Source: an uncultured Clostridia bacterium
GTDB taxonomy: Bacteria; Bacillota; Clostridia; Oscillospirales; Acutalibacteraceae
Assembly (NCBI GenBank): GCA_947629295.1
Contig: CANRDH010000010.1
Coordinates: forward strand, 1 to 21,213
Length of the DNA stretch: 21,213 bases
Direction of reading: 5' to 3'
In this document: piece after piece, positions 1 to 8,100 of the stretch
Layout of the letters: every line of letters starts with the position of its first letter
How positions within the stretch are numbered: position 1 is the stretch's first letter
Translations under genes and position numbers: made by a program
The notes under the pieces: generated by a model
Seen by the model: the letters and a program-made list of their open reading frames with translations, nothing else
Databases searched by the model: none
What the model was told of the DNA's origin: nothing

Positions 1-595
1 GTATCGGCGTTCTTCCCTTGTCAATCTTTTTGCTTATAACATTTCCTATTCCGCCGAATATATTTGACAGGATGACAAGACCGTCACCAATCAGGCTGAA
101 ATTTCCCATCTCTCCGCCGAATACCATTACAACTATTCCCGAAATTCCGATTATACATCCGAGTATTTTTTTCAGAGTAAGATTATCGCCTCTGAATACT
201 AATGCGGCGACAATAACGGAAGTAAAGGCTGCGGCTGAGGTATAAAGTGAGGACTTTGTCCCCGTAATATAAACTATTCCTATATACAAAAGCAGATATT
301 GTCCGTATGTCTGAAAAAGACTTAAAAACGATATCGGCAAAATGTCATGTCTGCCTATTGTCGGTTTAGGCTTGCTGCCGAGAAAGCCTATTATCAGTAC
401 TATTGCACCCGCAATAAAAAATCTTGCTCCTGCAAATACAAGCTTTGACGGTATATCATTTTCCTCTATTCTGAAAAACTCATAGCCTATTTTTATTGCC
501 GGAAATGCCGTTCCCCAAAGAAGAGTACAGAGAACTGCAATACACGCGACAAATATACCGTTTGAAAGATATGAGTAATTTTTCTCCTTTAACAT
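1..595 (-). CDS. DMT/EamA-family permease, partial (C-terminus beyond window)
   Basis: The reading frame opens with ATG at 593-595 and stays open to the window edge, giving about 198 N-terminal residues; the stop lies outside. A short charged N-terminus (MLKEKNYS) precedes several hydrophobic helices. The first carries LLWGTAFPAIK, the WGxxFxxxK signature of the drug/metabolite transporter superfamily. Later segments such as IVAALVFRGDNLTLKKILG and IGISGIVVMVFGGEMG match the repeat region of EamA domains. The family consists of ten-helix inner-membrane exporters for amino acids, metabolites or drugs; the substrate cannot be told here. An AAGGAAA ribosome binding site precedes the ATG. It lies 65 bases downstream of the SUFU-domain gene on the same strand, separated by a hairpin. 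Confidence 0.88.
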   Translation of the reverse strand, partial: MLKEKNYSYLSNGIFVACIAVLCTLLWGTAFPAIKIGYEFFRIEENDIPSKLVFAGARFFIAGAIVLIIGFLGSKPKPTIGRHDILPISFLSLFQTYGQYLLLYIGIVYITGTKSSLYTSAAAFTSVIVAALVFRGDNLTLKKILGCIIGISGIVVMVFGGEMGNFSLIGDGLVILSNIFGGIGNVISKKIDKGRTPI

Positions 596-621
596 TTATA
601 TTTTCCTTTTCTGAATAATTC

Positions 622-652
622 ATTACCGCCGGATATAATATCAGGCGGTAAT
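622..652 (-). terminator. Intergenic hairpin after the SUFU-domain gene (weak terminator or processing site)
   Basis: The arms ATTACCGCC (622-630) and GGCGGTAAT (644-652) are perfectly complementary over 9 bp, and the loop is itself self-complementary (GATAT/ATATC). It starts 8 bases past the stop of the SUFU-domain gene. On the minus strand the following bases are AT-rich (GAATTATTCAG) but not a clear T-run, so efficient rho-independent termination is uncertain. It could instead be an intercistronic stabilising hairpin. Confidence 0.45.
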
Positions 653-660
653 ACCATAGT

Positions 661-2085
661 TTATTTAGAATGAAACTCCATAGGTCTGAATTCACCCGAC
701 TTATTTCTATAGAATGCCGAACCTACGGGGCAGTCAAGATACTCAATGATTTCCGGATCATAGTTGCATATGGTATTCAAACGGAATATATCGGCATTTT
801 CAATATTGTTCATATATTCCTCATCCTCATCCCCCGCAAGAAACCTCCATCCGCTGTCAAGCTTGCTTTCAGGTTTTTCACGGTACATTATACCTATACC
901 GCAATTATCCACGGTTATCCTGTCCGTGGCATAACAGCCGTCAGGGCCGTTCCAATCAAGTATATTCTCCATTGTGCTTCGCGGCAATGCCCATTTTTTC
1001 TTTATGCTTCCCGCACACAGGTTTTGTCTTTTCGTATAAATATATCCGAAATCCTCCCCAAGTATTCTTGAGGCGCGTTCAAACAGCTTCATAAACCCGT
1101 TGCCTATCTTATAAACCATCTCTTCCTCATACAGCGGAATAAGCAACAAAAATTCCACCTCTTCTCCGCAGGGAAGTATACATTTTTTATCATCATCAAC
1201 AGCCGGTGCAAATACCACACCGTTATATTCCACACTTTCGTCAAGCTTGTCACCGTATGAAACCGTATGACCGAATCCCAGCCACGACGACTCAAGCTGT
1301 ACCATCTCTCCGAATTGCCTCATAATTCTCGATACCCAAATATGAATACTGACATCATCGTCGCACATACCGCTCAATGGGATATATGCGGCAAGCTCCA
1401 CACGATGAATATTTTCCTCTCCGTTATCAGTTATCTCTATTCCTCTGTACGCGCCTATTCCGATAGTGATCAGCTTAAAAAACGGATGTTCCCGGTCCGG
1501 CGGGATAACGGCAACCTTTATCGGATGCTTATAATTTATATCATCCTCACCAAAATCAGGGAATAACATTCCTATATCACCATAGGTATCGCTTATATAC
1601 TTAATCACTGCTGCCGTTTCTCCGTCGTCATAGCCCGCAAGCTCGTCTGTCTTGTCTCCGAATATATTATCCCAAGCTTCTTCATCTATTTCCTTTGCGG
1701 CACGGCTTGCCCTTTCAAATTTTGATTCATTACCCGTTTCCTGATATATAAGACAAAGCAGCAGCCATGCTTCAACACAGCTATCGTCTATTTCAATACA
1801 TCTGTCCGCTTCTCTTATAGCCGAGCGGTATTTGTGCAATCCATAGTTTGCTCCCGCGATCTCCAAATGATATGATAAATCATCCTCAGCAGCAACATTC
1901 TCTATTTTCCCGAGCACATCAAGAGCCTCTCTGTACCTTGCGCATTGTGAAAAGCAATGTGCAAGCATAAACATCAACTCATCACTCATTTCATCCTCAT
2001 CCAGTTCCTGTATCATACCTATTGCTTCCTCGAATTTTCCCTCATTCATGAGGCCATCTATATCAAAAATAAAATCATTATCCAT
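661..2085 (-). CDS. TPR / suppressor-of-fused (SUFU) / DUF2185 (Imm33-like) domain protein
   Basis: This is a 474-residue cytoplasmic protein with no signal peptide or membrane helix. Residues about 1-145 are helical and TPR-like (FMLAHCFSQCARYREALDVL, then YGLHKYRSAIREADRCIEID). Residues about 150-345 resemble the SUFU domain, with the family-like stretches FKLITIGIGAYRG and VEFLLLIPLYEEEMVY. The C-terminal ~100 residues contain DSGWRFLAGDEDEEYM and CNYDPEIIEYLDCPVGSAF, typical of DUF2185/Imm33. Both SUFU and Imm33 are established immunity-protein superfamilies in polymorphic-toxin systems, although no toxin is visible nearby, so the role is unproven. The frame could open at a GTG at 2100, but that codon lies within the ribosome binding site (GGGAGGTGGAAGG); the ATG at 2083-2085 is the better start. 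It is acidic and appears monocistronic, with its own promoter. Confidence 0.85.
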   Translation of the reverse strand: MDNDFIFDIDGLMNEGKFEEAIGMIQELDEDEMSDELMFMLAHCFSQCARYREALDVLGKIENVAAEDDLSYHLEIAGANYGLHKYRSAIREADRCIEIDDSCVEAWLLLCLIYQETGNESKFERASRAAKEIDEEAWDNIFGDKTDELAGYDDGETAAVIKYISDTYGDIGMLFPDFGEDDINYKHPIKVAVIPPDREHPFFKLITIGIGAYRGIEITDNGEENIHRVELAAYIPLSGMCDDDVSIHIWVSRIMRQFGEMVQLESSWLGFGHTVSYGDKLDESVEYNGVVFAPAVDDDKKCILPCGEEVEFLLLIPLYEEEMVYKIGNGFMKLFERASRILGEDFGYIYTKRQNLCAGSIKKKWALPRSTMENILDWNGPDGCYATDRITVDNCGIGIMYREKPESKLDSGWRFLAGDEDEEYMNNIENADIFRLNTICNYDPEIIEYLDCPVGSAFYRNKSGEFRPMEFHSK

Positions 2086-2115
2086 CCTTCCACCTCCCAC
2101 AACGGCATTTTATTT

Positions 2116-2144
2116 ATTATATCACCGTAAACATATACAGTCAA
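2116..2144 (-). promoter_or_regulatory. Sigma-70-type promoter of the SUFU-domain gene
   Basis: Reading the minus strand, a -35 box TTGACT (2139-2144) is separated by exactly 17 bases from a perfect -10 box TATAAT (2116-2121). Transcription would begin about 7 bases further on, leaving a leader of roughly 25 bases before the ATG at 2085. This is the best-looking promoter in the window. Confidence 0.8.
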
Positions 2145-2187
2145 GAAGTGAAGATATACTTATTTGTCGATTGTTAATTATATTATA

Positions 2188-2209
2188 TTATAATACAATT
2201 ATAATACAA
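2188..2209. repeat. Tandem 11-bp direct repeat
   Basis: The unit TTATAATACAA occurs twice head to tail (2188-2198 and 2199-2209). It lies between the terminator-like hairpin at 2215-2236 and the promoter of the SUFU-domain gene. It may simply be the AT-rich tail of the terminator, which on the minus strand reads TTGTATTATAA twice and contains -10-like strings. Confidence 0.6.
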
Positions 2210-2214
2210 ATAAT

Positions 2215-2236
2215 GCGTCCGGAAAGCTCCGGACGC
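2215..2236 (-). terminator. Hairpin terminating the carA-dapL transcription unit
   Basis: A perfect 9-bp GC-rich stem (GCGTCCGGA at 2215-2223 with TCCGGACGC at 2228-2236) closes a 4-base loop. It lies about 100 bases past the dapL stop. On the minus strand it is followed by ATTATTTGTATTAT, which is U-rich but interrupted. This fits a rho-independent terminator with an imperfect tail, separating dapL from the SUFU-domain gene that starts downstream on the same strand. Confidence 0.65.
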
Positions 2237-2334
2237 GAACAAAACACGACTGTAAAATTTCAATCACATCATAAAATAACTATTGATAATGACAGCCGTA
2301 ATAAAGTTACAGAAAATCGCTCATATAGACCGCA

Positions 2335-3543
2335 TTATTTCAGCAGCTTCTTAATTCTTTCGACTGCTTCAACCGTTTTCTCTCTGTCACCAAAGGATGT
2401 AAGACGGAAAAAGCCCTCACCGTTTTTGCCAAAGCCTGCTCCGGGTGTTCCCACAACATTTGCTTCGTTGAGGAGATAATCAAAAAACTCCCATGATTTC
2501 ATACCCTTCGGACATTCAAGCCATATATAGGGAGAATTTTTTCCGCCGGTATAATAAATTCCCAATTCATCGAGTGCTTCGGCTATTATTCTTGCATTTT
2601 CCTTGTAATACTCAAGATTGACCTTTATCTGCTCTCTGCCCTCGTCACTGAACACAGCGGCAGCTCCGCACTGTACCGGATAGGATACACCGTTAAATTT
2701 CGAGCCCTGTCTTCTTCCCCATATCTGAGAAACACTTACCTTTGTTCCGTCAGACGCCTCAGCCTCAAGCTCATCGGGAATAACCGTATAACCGCATCTC
2801 ATACCCGTAAAGCCCGCTGTTTTAGAGAGTGAACATATTTCTATTGCACACTGTCTTGAACCCTCAACTTCAAAAATACTCCTCGGAATATCAAGCTCGG
2901 TTATGAATGCTTCATATGCAGCATCATAAATTATTATAGCCTTGTTATCTATTGCATAATCAATCCATGCCTTAAGCTGTTCCTTTGTAAATGCGGCGCC
3001 TGTAGGATTATTCGGCGAGCAAAGATAAATCAAATCAGCATGAACATTCCTGTCGGGAACGGGGCAAAAACCGTTTTCCTTTGTACAGTCGGCATATACA
3101 ATCTTTCTTCCGCTCATAACATTGGAATCAACATATACAGGATATGCAGGGTCGGTTATTATTACGGTATTGTCCTCTCCGAATATATCGACTATATTAC
3201 CGCAATCCGACTTTGCGCCATCGCTTATGCGTATCTCCGACGGCTTTATTTCGGCTCCGAAGCTTGCATAATATTTTGCGACAGCCTCCTTCAGAAAGTC
3301 ATAGCCTGTGCCGCTGTCCTCATAGCCCTTAAAGGTTTCCTTTACGCCCATTTCATCCGCACCCTTTTTGACTGCTTCTATAACGCAGGGTGCAATAGGA
3401 AGTGTAACGTCGCCTATACCCATACGGATAATATTATCCTTTTTATCGGGATTAGCCTCTATAAAGGCATTTATTTTCTTTGCAATGTTTATGAAAAGAT
3501 AATTCTTTTCAAGCTTCATAAAATTCTCATTAAGCTTTGGCAT
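2335..3543 (-). CDS. dapL: LL-diaminopimelate aminotransferase
   Basis: This 402-residue PLP enzyme converts L-tetrahydrodipicolinate directly to LL-2,6-diaminopimelate with glutamate as amino donor, bypassing the succinyl/acetyl branches. Recognisable segments are the N-terminal KLEKNYLFINIAKKI, the GIGDVTLPIAPCVIEA region, the DPAYPVYVDSNVM motif, CSPNNPTGAAF, and SLSKTAGFTGMRCGY, whose Lys241 is the predicted Schiff-base lysine. FRLTSFG near the C-terminus carries the carboxylate-binding Arg. Length and order fit the family. The ATG is preceded by AAAGGAG. It lies 33 bases after pyrG on the same strand. Its product is the substrate of the epimerase domain fused to carB two genes upstream, so this cluster holds two consecutive steps of meso-DAP synthesis. 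Confidence 0.96.
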   Translation of the reverse strand: MPKLNENFMKLEKNYLFINIAKKINAFIEANPDKKDNIIRMGIGDVTLPIAPCVIEAVKKGADEMGVKETFKGYEDSGTGYDFLKEAVAKYYASFGAEIKPSEIRISDGAKSDCGNIVDIFGEDNTVIITDPAYPVYVDSNVMSGRKIVYADCTKENGFCPVPDRNVHADLIYLCSPNNPTGAAFTKEQLKAWIDYAIDNKAIIIYDAAYEAFITELDIPRSIFEVEGSRQCAIEICSLSKTAGFTGMRCGYTVIPDELEAEASDGTKVSVSQIWGRRQGSKFNGVSYPVQCGAAAVFSDEGREQIKVNLEYYKENARIIAEALDELGIYYTGGKNSPYIWLECPKGMKSWEFFDYLLNEANVVGTPGAGFGKNGEGFFRLTSFGDREKTVEAVERIKKLLK

Positions 3544-3576
3544 ATTTCTTCTCCTTTACTGTTTTATCCGACATGA

Positions 3577-5190
3577 TTATTTTTCTGACTGCTTACCGAG
3601 CGCAGCATTAACAAATTCTCTGAAAAGCGGATGCGCATGGTTCGGACGGCTCTTGAATTCGGGGTGATACTGCACACCGATAAAGAAACGGTGTGAGGGT
3701 ATTTCCACAGCTTCAATAAGAAGACCGTTAGGTGAAGTACCCGTGAATATCATACCGTTTTCCTCAAACTGAGAGCGGAACTCATTATTGAATTCATAAC
3801 GGTGACGGTGGCGTTCCATAATTTCGGGCATACCGTATGCACGCTCCATGATGGTATTCTTGCGTATCTTGCACGGATAAGCGCCAAGCCTCATTGTACC
3901 GCCCTTATCGACAATACCCTTTTGGTCGGGCATAAGGTCTATTATCTTATGTGTGCTTTCAGGAGAGAATTCACCCGAATCCGCGTCCGTAAGTCCGAGT
4001 ACATTCCTTGCAAATTCAATAACCGCCGTCTGCATACCAAGGCATATTCCGAGGTACGGAATATCCTTTTCCCTTGCATATTTTACGGCTATAATTTTGC
4101 CCTCAACGCCTCTGTTACCGAAGCCCCCGGGAACAAGTATTCCGTCAACATCACTCAAAAGCTCATCAACACTGTAATCTGTTATAAGCTCGGTATCCAC
4201 CCATTTTATATCTATAAATGCCTTATTTTCATATCCGGCATGGCGCAGTGCCTCCGCAACTGAAAGATATGCGTCATGGAGCTGAACATATTTACCGCAA
4301 AGCGCAATCCTTACGGTTTTATCTCTTGCGGCAATTCTGTCAAGCATATCCTGCCAATCCTTCATATCCGGCTTTGGAGCGTCGATTTTAAGCTCACGGC
4401 AGACGATATCGCTGAAATTAGCCTTTTCAAGCATAATCGGCGCATTATACAAAACAGGAATGGTCACGTTCTCTATTACGCAGTCGCTTTTAACATGACA
4501 GAACATTGCTATCTTTTTGAAGATACTCTTATCCTCTATCGGTTCGTCACAGCGAAGTACCATAATATCGGGGTTAATTCCGAGTGAGCGAAGCTCCTTT
4601 GCAGAGTGCTGGGCCGGCTTTGATTTATGCTCCTGACTTGCCTTAAGGTACGGCACAAGACACACATGAATAAACAGGCTGTTTTCGGAACCTACCTCAA
4701 CGCTTACCTGACGGATAGCCTCAAGAAATGGCTGGCTTTCAATATCTCCGACAGTACCGCCTATTTCCGTGATAACGACATCCGCGTCGCTGTCCTTACC
4801 GACAGCATAAATGAAGGACTTAATCTCATTTGTTATATGCGGGATAACCTGGACTGTTTCCCCGAGATAATCTCCCCTTCTCTCTTTGTCAAGCACATTT
4901 GAATATACCTTACCTGTTGTAAGATTGGAGAATTTATTGAGGTTTTCGTCAATAAATCTCTCATAGTGACCGAGGTCAAGGTCGGTTTCGGCTCCGTCCT
5001 CAGTTACATATACCTCTCCGTGCTGGTACGGACTCATTGTTCCCGGGTCAACATTTATATAAGGGTCGAGCTTTTGAGCAGCCACCTTCAGACCCCTTGC
5101 CTTAAGAAGTCTGCCGAGAGATGCGGCGGTTATACCCTTGCCGAGTCCCGAAACCACACCGCCGGTAACGAATATGTATTTTGTCGTCAT
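3577..5190 (-). CDS. pyrG: CTP synthase (glutamine-hydrolysing)
   Basis: This 537-residue enzyme aminates UTP to CTP using ATP and glutamine, the last step of de novo cytidine nucleotide synthesis. The N-terminal synthase domain (about 1-270) begins with KYIFVTGGVVSGLGKGITAA, a P-loop-like motif, followed by KLDPYINVDPGTMSPYQHGE. The C-terminal class I glutaminase domain (about 290-537) has the nucleophile Cys383 in YLGICLGMQ, the oxyanion region PGGFGNRG, and the His/Glu pair in VQYHPEFKSRP. Length is normal. Its ATG overlaps the TGA of the carB-dapF gene as ATGA, implying translational coupling; an AAGGAG site lies inside the upstream gene's last codons. Confidence 0.98.
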   Translation of the reverse strand: MTTKYIFVTGGVVSGLGKGITAASLGRLLKARGLKVAAQKLDPYINVDPGTMSPYQHGEVYVTEDGAETDLDLGHYERFIDENLNKFSNLTTGKVYSNVLDKERRGDYLGETVQVIPHITNEIKSFIYAVGKDSDADVVITEIGGTVGDIESQPFLEAIRQVSVEVGSENSLFIHVCLVPYLKASQEHKSKPAQHSAKELRSLGINPDIMVLRCDEPIEDKSIFKKIAMFCHVKSDCVIENVTIPVLYNAPIMLEKANFSDIVCRELKIDAPKPDMKDWQDMLDRIAARDKTVRIALCGKYVQLHDAYLSVAEALRHAGYENKAFIDIKWVDTELITDYSVDELLSDVDGILVPGGFGNRGVEGKIIAVKYAREKDIPYLGICLGMQTAVIEFARNVLGLTDADSGEFSPESTHKIIDLMPDQKGIVDKGGTMRLGAYPCKIRKNTIMERAYGMPEIMERHRHRYEFNNEFRSQFEENGMIFTGTSPNGLLIEAVEIPSHRFFIGVQYHPEFKSRPNHAHPLFREFVNAALGKQSEK

Positions 5191-8100
5191 AACTCAATTT
5201 CTCCTTCAAATATCGTTTCTGCCACTCCTGTGAGATATACCGTTTCGTCGGTATATTCTATTTCAAGATTTCCTCCCTTAAGCTTGACTGTAATAGGCTC
5301 GCCCTTTTTGCAAAGCCCGTTTTCAACAGCGGCAACGGCAACAGCACAAGCGCCTGTACCGCAAGCCCATGTTTCGCCCGTGCCGCGCTCCCATACACGC
5401 ATTTCTATCGTATGGCTATCTATTACCTTAACAAATTCCGCATTTACTCTTTCCGGGAAAAGCTCGCTGTTTTCAAAAAGCGGGCCTATCCTGTCAAGGT
5501 CTATTTTCTCCACATTATTGCAGAATACCACAGCATGAGGATTTCCCATTGACACACAGGTAATATTATAATCCTCCCCGCCGATATTAACCGGCTCGTT
5601 TATTACCTTTGGTTTGTTTACAGCAACAGGAATAAGAGTTGAATCAAGCTCAGCCTTTCCCATATCCACCTTGAACACGTCATTTTGTCCGTCATGGCGG
5701 AATACTTTAAGCGTCTTGATACCGCTGAGGGTTTCTACCGTTACCGTATCTCCGCTTACCATGTTGTGGTCACAAAGATATTTAGCAACACAACGTATCC
5801 CGTTTCCGCACATTTTTCCTTCCGAGCCATCCGCATTATACATCTTCATTTTTGCGTCGGCAACATCCGAGGGACAAATAAGTATAACTCCGTCTCCTCC
5901 GATACCGTAACGTCTGTCGCTGAATCTTACGGAAAGTCCTTCAGGATTATTTATTTTCTGCTCAAAGCAGTTGAAATAAATATAGTCGTTCCCTGTACCC
6001 TGCATCTTAGTGAATTTCAGACGTATCTTTTCGGTTCTCATATCATTGATATCAACCAGCTCTGTGCTGTACTCGCTGTAACGGCTCTTAAGAGAATCTG
6101 CAAGCGCATTTGCTGTATCAATGGATGTAAGACATGGTATATTTCTTTCTACTGTTTTTCTTCTTATCTTTACACTGTCACGAGTCGGGATACGTCCCTT
6201 TGACGATGTGGAAATTACATATTGTATCTTTCCGCTTTCAATCAGGCTGAGCGTATTTTCCTTATCGTTTTCATGTATCTTGTCAACCTCTATAACATCA
6301 AGGCCGTAATCCCTGAGTATTCTTGCCGTACCCTTTGTGGCATAAAGGGTAAATCCAAGCTCATTGTATTTCTTTGCCACAGCTCCAATCTCATTCTTAT
6401 CGGGGTCACGAACGGTAATAAATACTCCGCCCTGCTTTTTCATTTTATAGCCCGCCGCAATAAGTCCCTTGTAGATAGCCTCCTCAAGGGTATTTGCTAT
6501 GCCGAGAACCTCGCCTGTCGATTTCATTTCCGGGCCGAGCTGGTTATCAACATTGATAAGCTTTTCAAAAGAGAACACGGGGACCTTAACGGCAATATAG
6601 GGAGAACGCTTATACAGTCCGATGCCGTAACCCATATCCTCAAGCTTTTCGCCGAGCATTGCTCTTGTTGCAAGGTCTACCATAGGCACTCCCGTAACCT
6701 TGCTTATATACGGAATAGTTCTCGAAGAACGGGGATTTACCTCTATTACATAAAGATTATCCTGATAGATCAAATACTGAATATTCACAAGGCCCTTTGT
6801 TTTCAGTGATACAGCAAGATTTTTTGAAGTCGTTATGATATTCCTTGTCATTTCCTCGCTGATATTCCATGCGGGATATACAGCTATGGAGTCGCCCGAA
6901 TGAATACCCGCACGCTCAACGTGCTGCATTATTCCGGGAATAAGTATTTCTTCCCCGTCGCATATAGCGTCAACCTCAAGTTCTGTTCCCGAAAGGTATT
7001 TATCTATAAGTATCGGGTTTTCTATATTCTGTGCAAGGATAATCGCCATATATTCCTTTATATCCGCCTCGTTGAAGGCTATTATCATATTCTGTCCGCC
7101 GAGAACATATGACGGACGCATAAGAACGGGATAGCCTATCTTCTGAGCGACGTCGAGCGCTTCTTCCGTAGTCATTACTGTATAGCCCTGAGGACGTTTT
7201 ACATGGTGTAGCTCAAGAAGCTCGTCAAAACGCTCTCTGTCCTCCGCCATATCGATACTGTCCGCAGATGTTCCGAGGATATTAACACCGCTGTCACTGA
7301 GGAATTTCGTAAGCTTGATAGCAGTCTGTCCGCCGAATGCCACAACAACGCCATAGGGTTTTTCTGTCTTTATGATACCCATTACATCTTCATTAGTCAG
7401 AGGCTCAAAATAAAGTCTGTCGGCTGTATCAAAGTCTGTTGAAACCGTTTCGGGGTTATTATTTACAATCACCACATCAAATCCGGCTCTTTTCAATGCC
7501 CATACACAATGTACGGAAGCATAGTCAAATTCTATACCCTGACCTATACGTATAGGACCCGAGCCGAATACTATAACGGTTTTTCTGTCTGAATTTTTCT
7601 CCTTAATAAACGCTTCGGCTTCATTATCCTTATCAAAGGTAGAATAGAAGTACGGGGTTTCTGCTTTAAACTCCGCAGCGCAGGTATCAACCATTTTATA
7701 TACGGGTATCATTGGCTCTGATATTTTTGAGCCGGTCAATTTTTCTATTGTTCTGTCGAGGAAGCCGAGAAGCTTTGCTTTTCTGTAAACCTCGTCCGTA
7801 AGCTTTCCGTTCTTCAACTCTTTTTCACACTCTGCAAGATTGACAAGCTTTTCAAGGAACCATTCGTCAATCATTGTAATATTATGTATCTCTTCAACGG
7901 TAATTCCTCTCTTGAGTGCCTCATATACGCAGAAAGAACGCTCGTCATCACATATGCTAAGTCTGTTTCTTATATCCTCCGCAGACATCTCCTCAAATTT
8001 TGCCGAGGACATGGTATCGTGGGATATTTCCGCACCTCTTACAGCCTTCATGATTGCCTGCTCAAAGGTGGGGGCAATAGCCATTACCTCGCCCGTTGCC

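Noticed and set aside
480..695. 71-codon minus-strand frame overlapping the permease start and the SUFU gene end
   Set aside because: It runs across a hairpin and overlaps two well-supported genes in another frame.
670..1566. Plus-strand frames over the SUFU gene
   Set aside because: They are shadows of the minus-strand gene; they lack ribosome binding sites and recognisable domains. The same holds for plus-strand frames over dapL, pyrG, carB-dapF and the other minus-strand genes.
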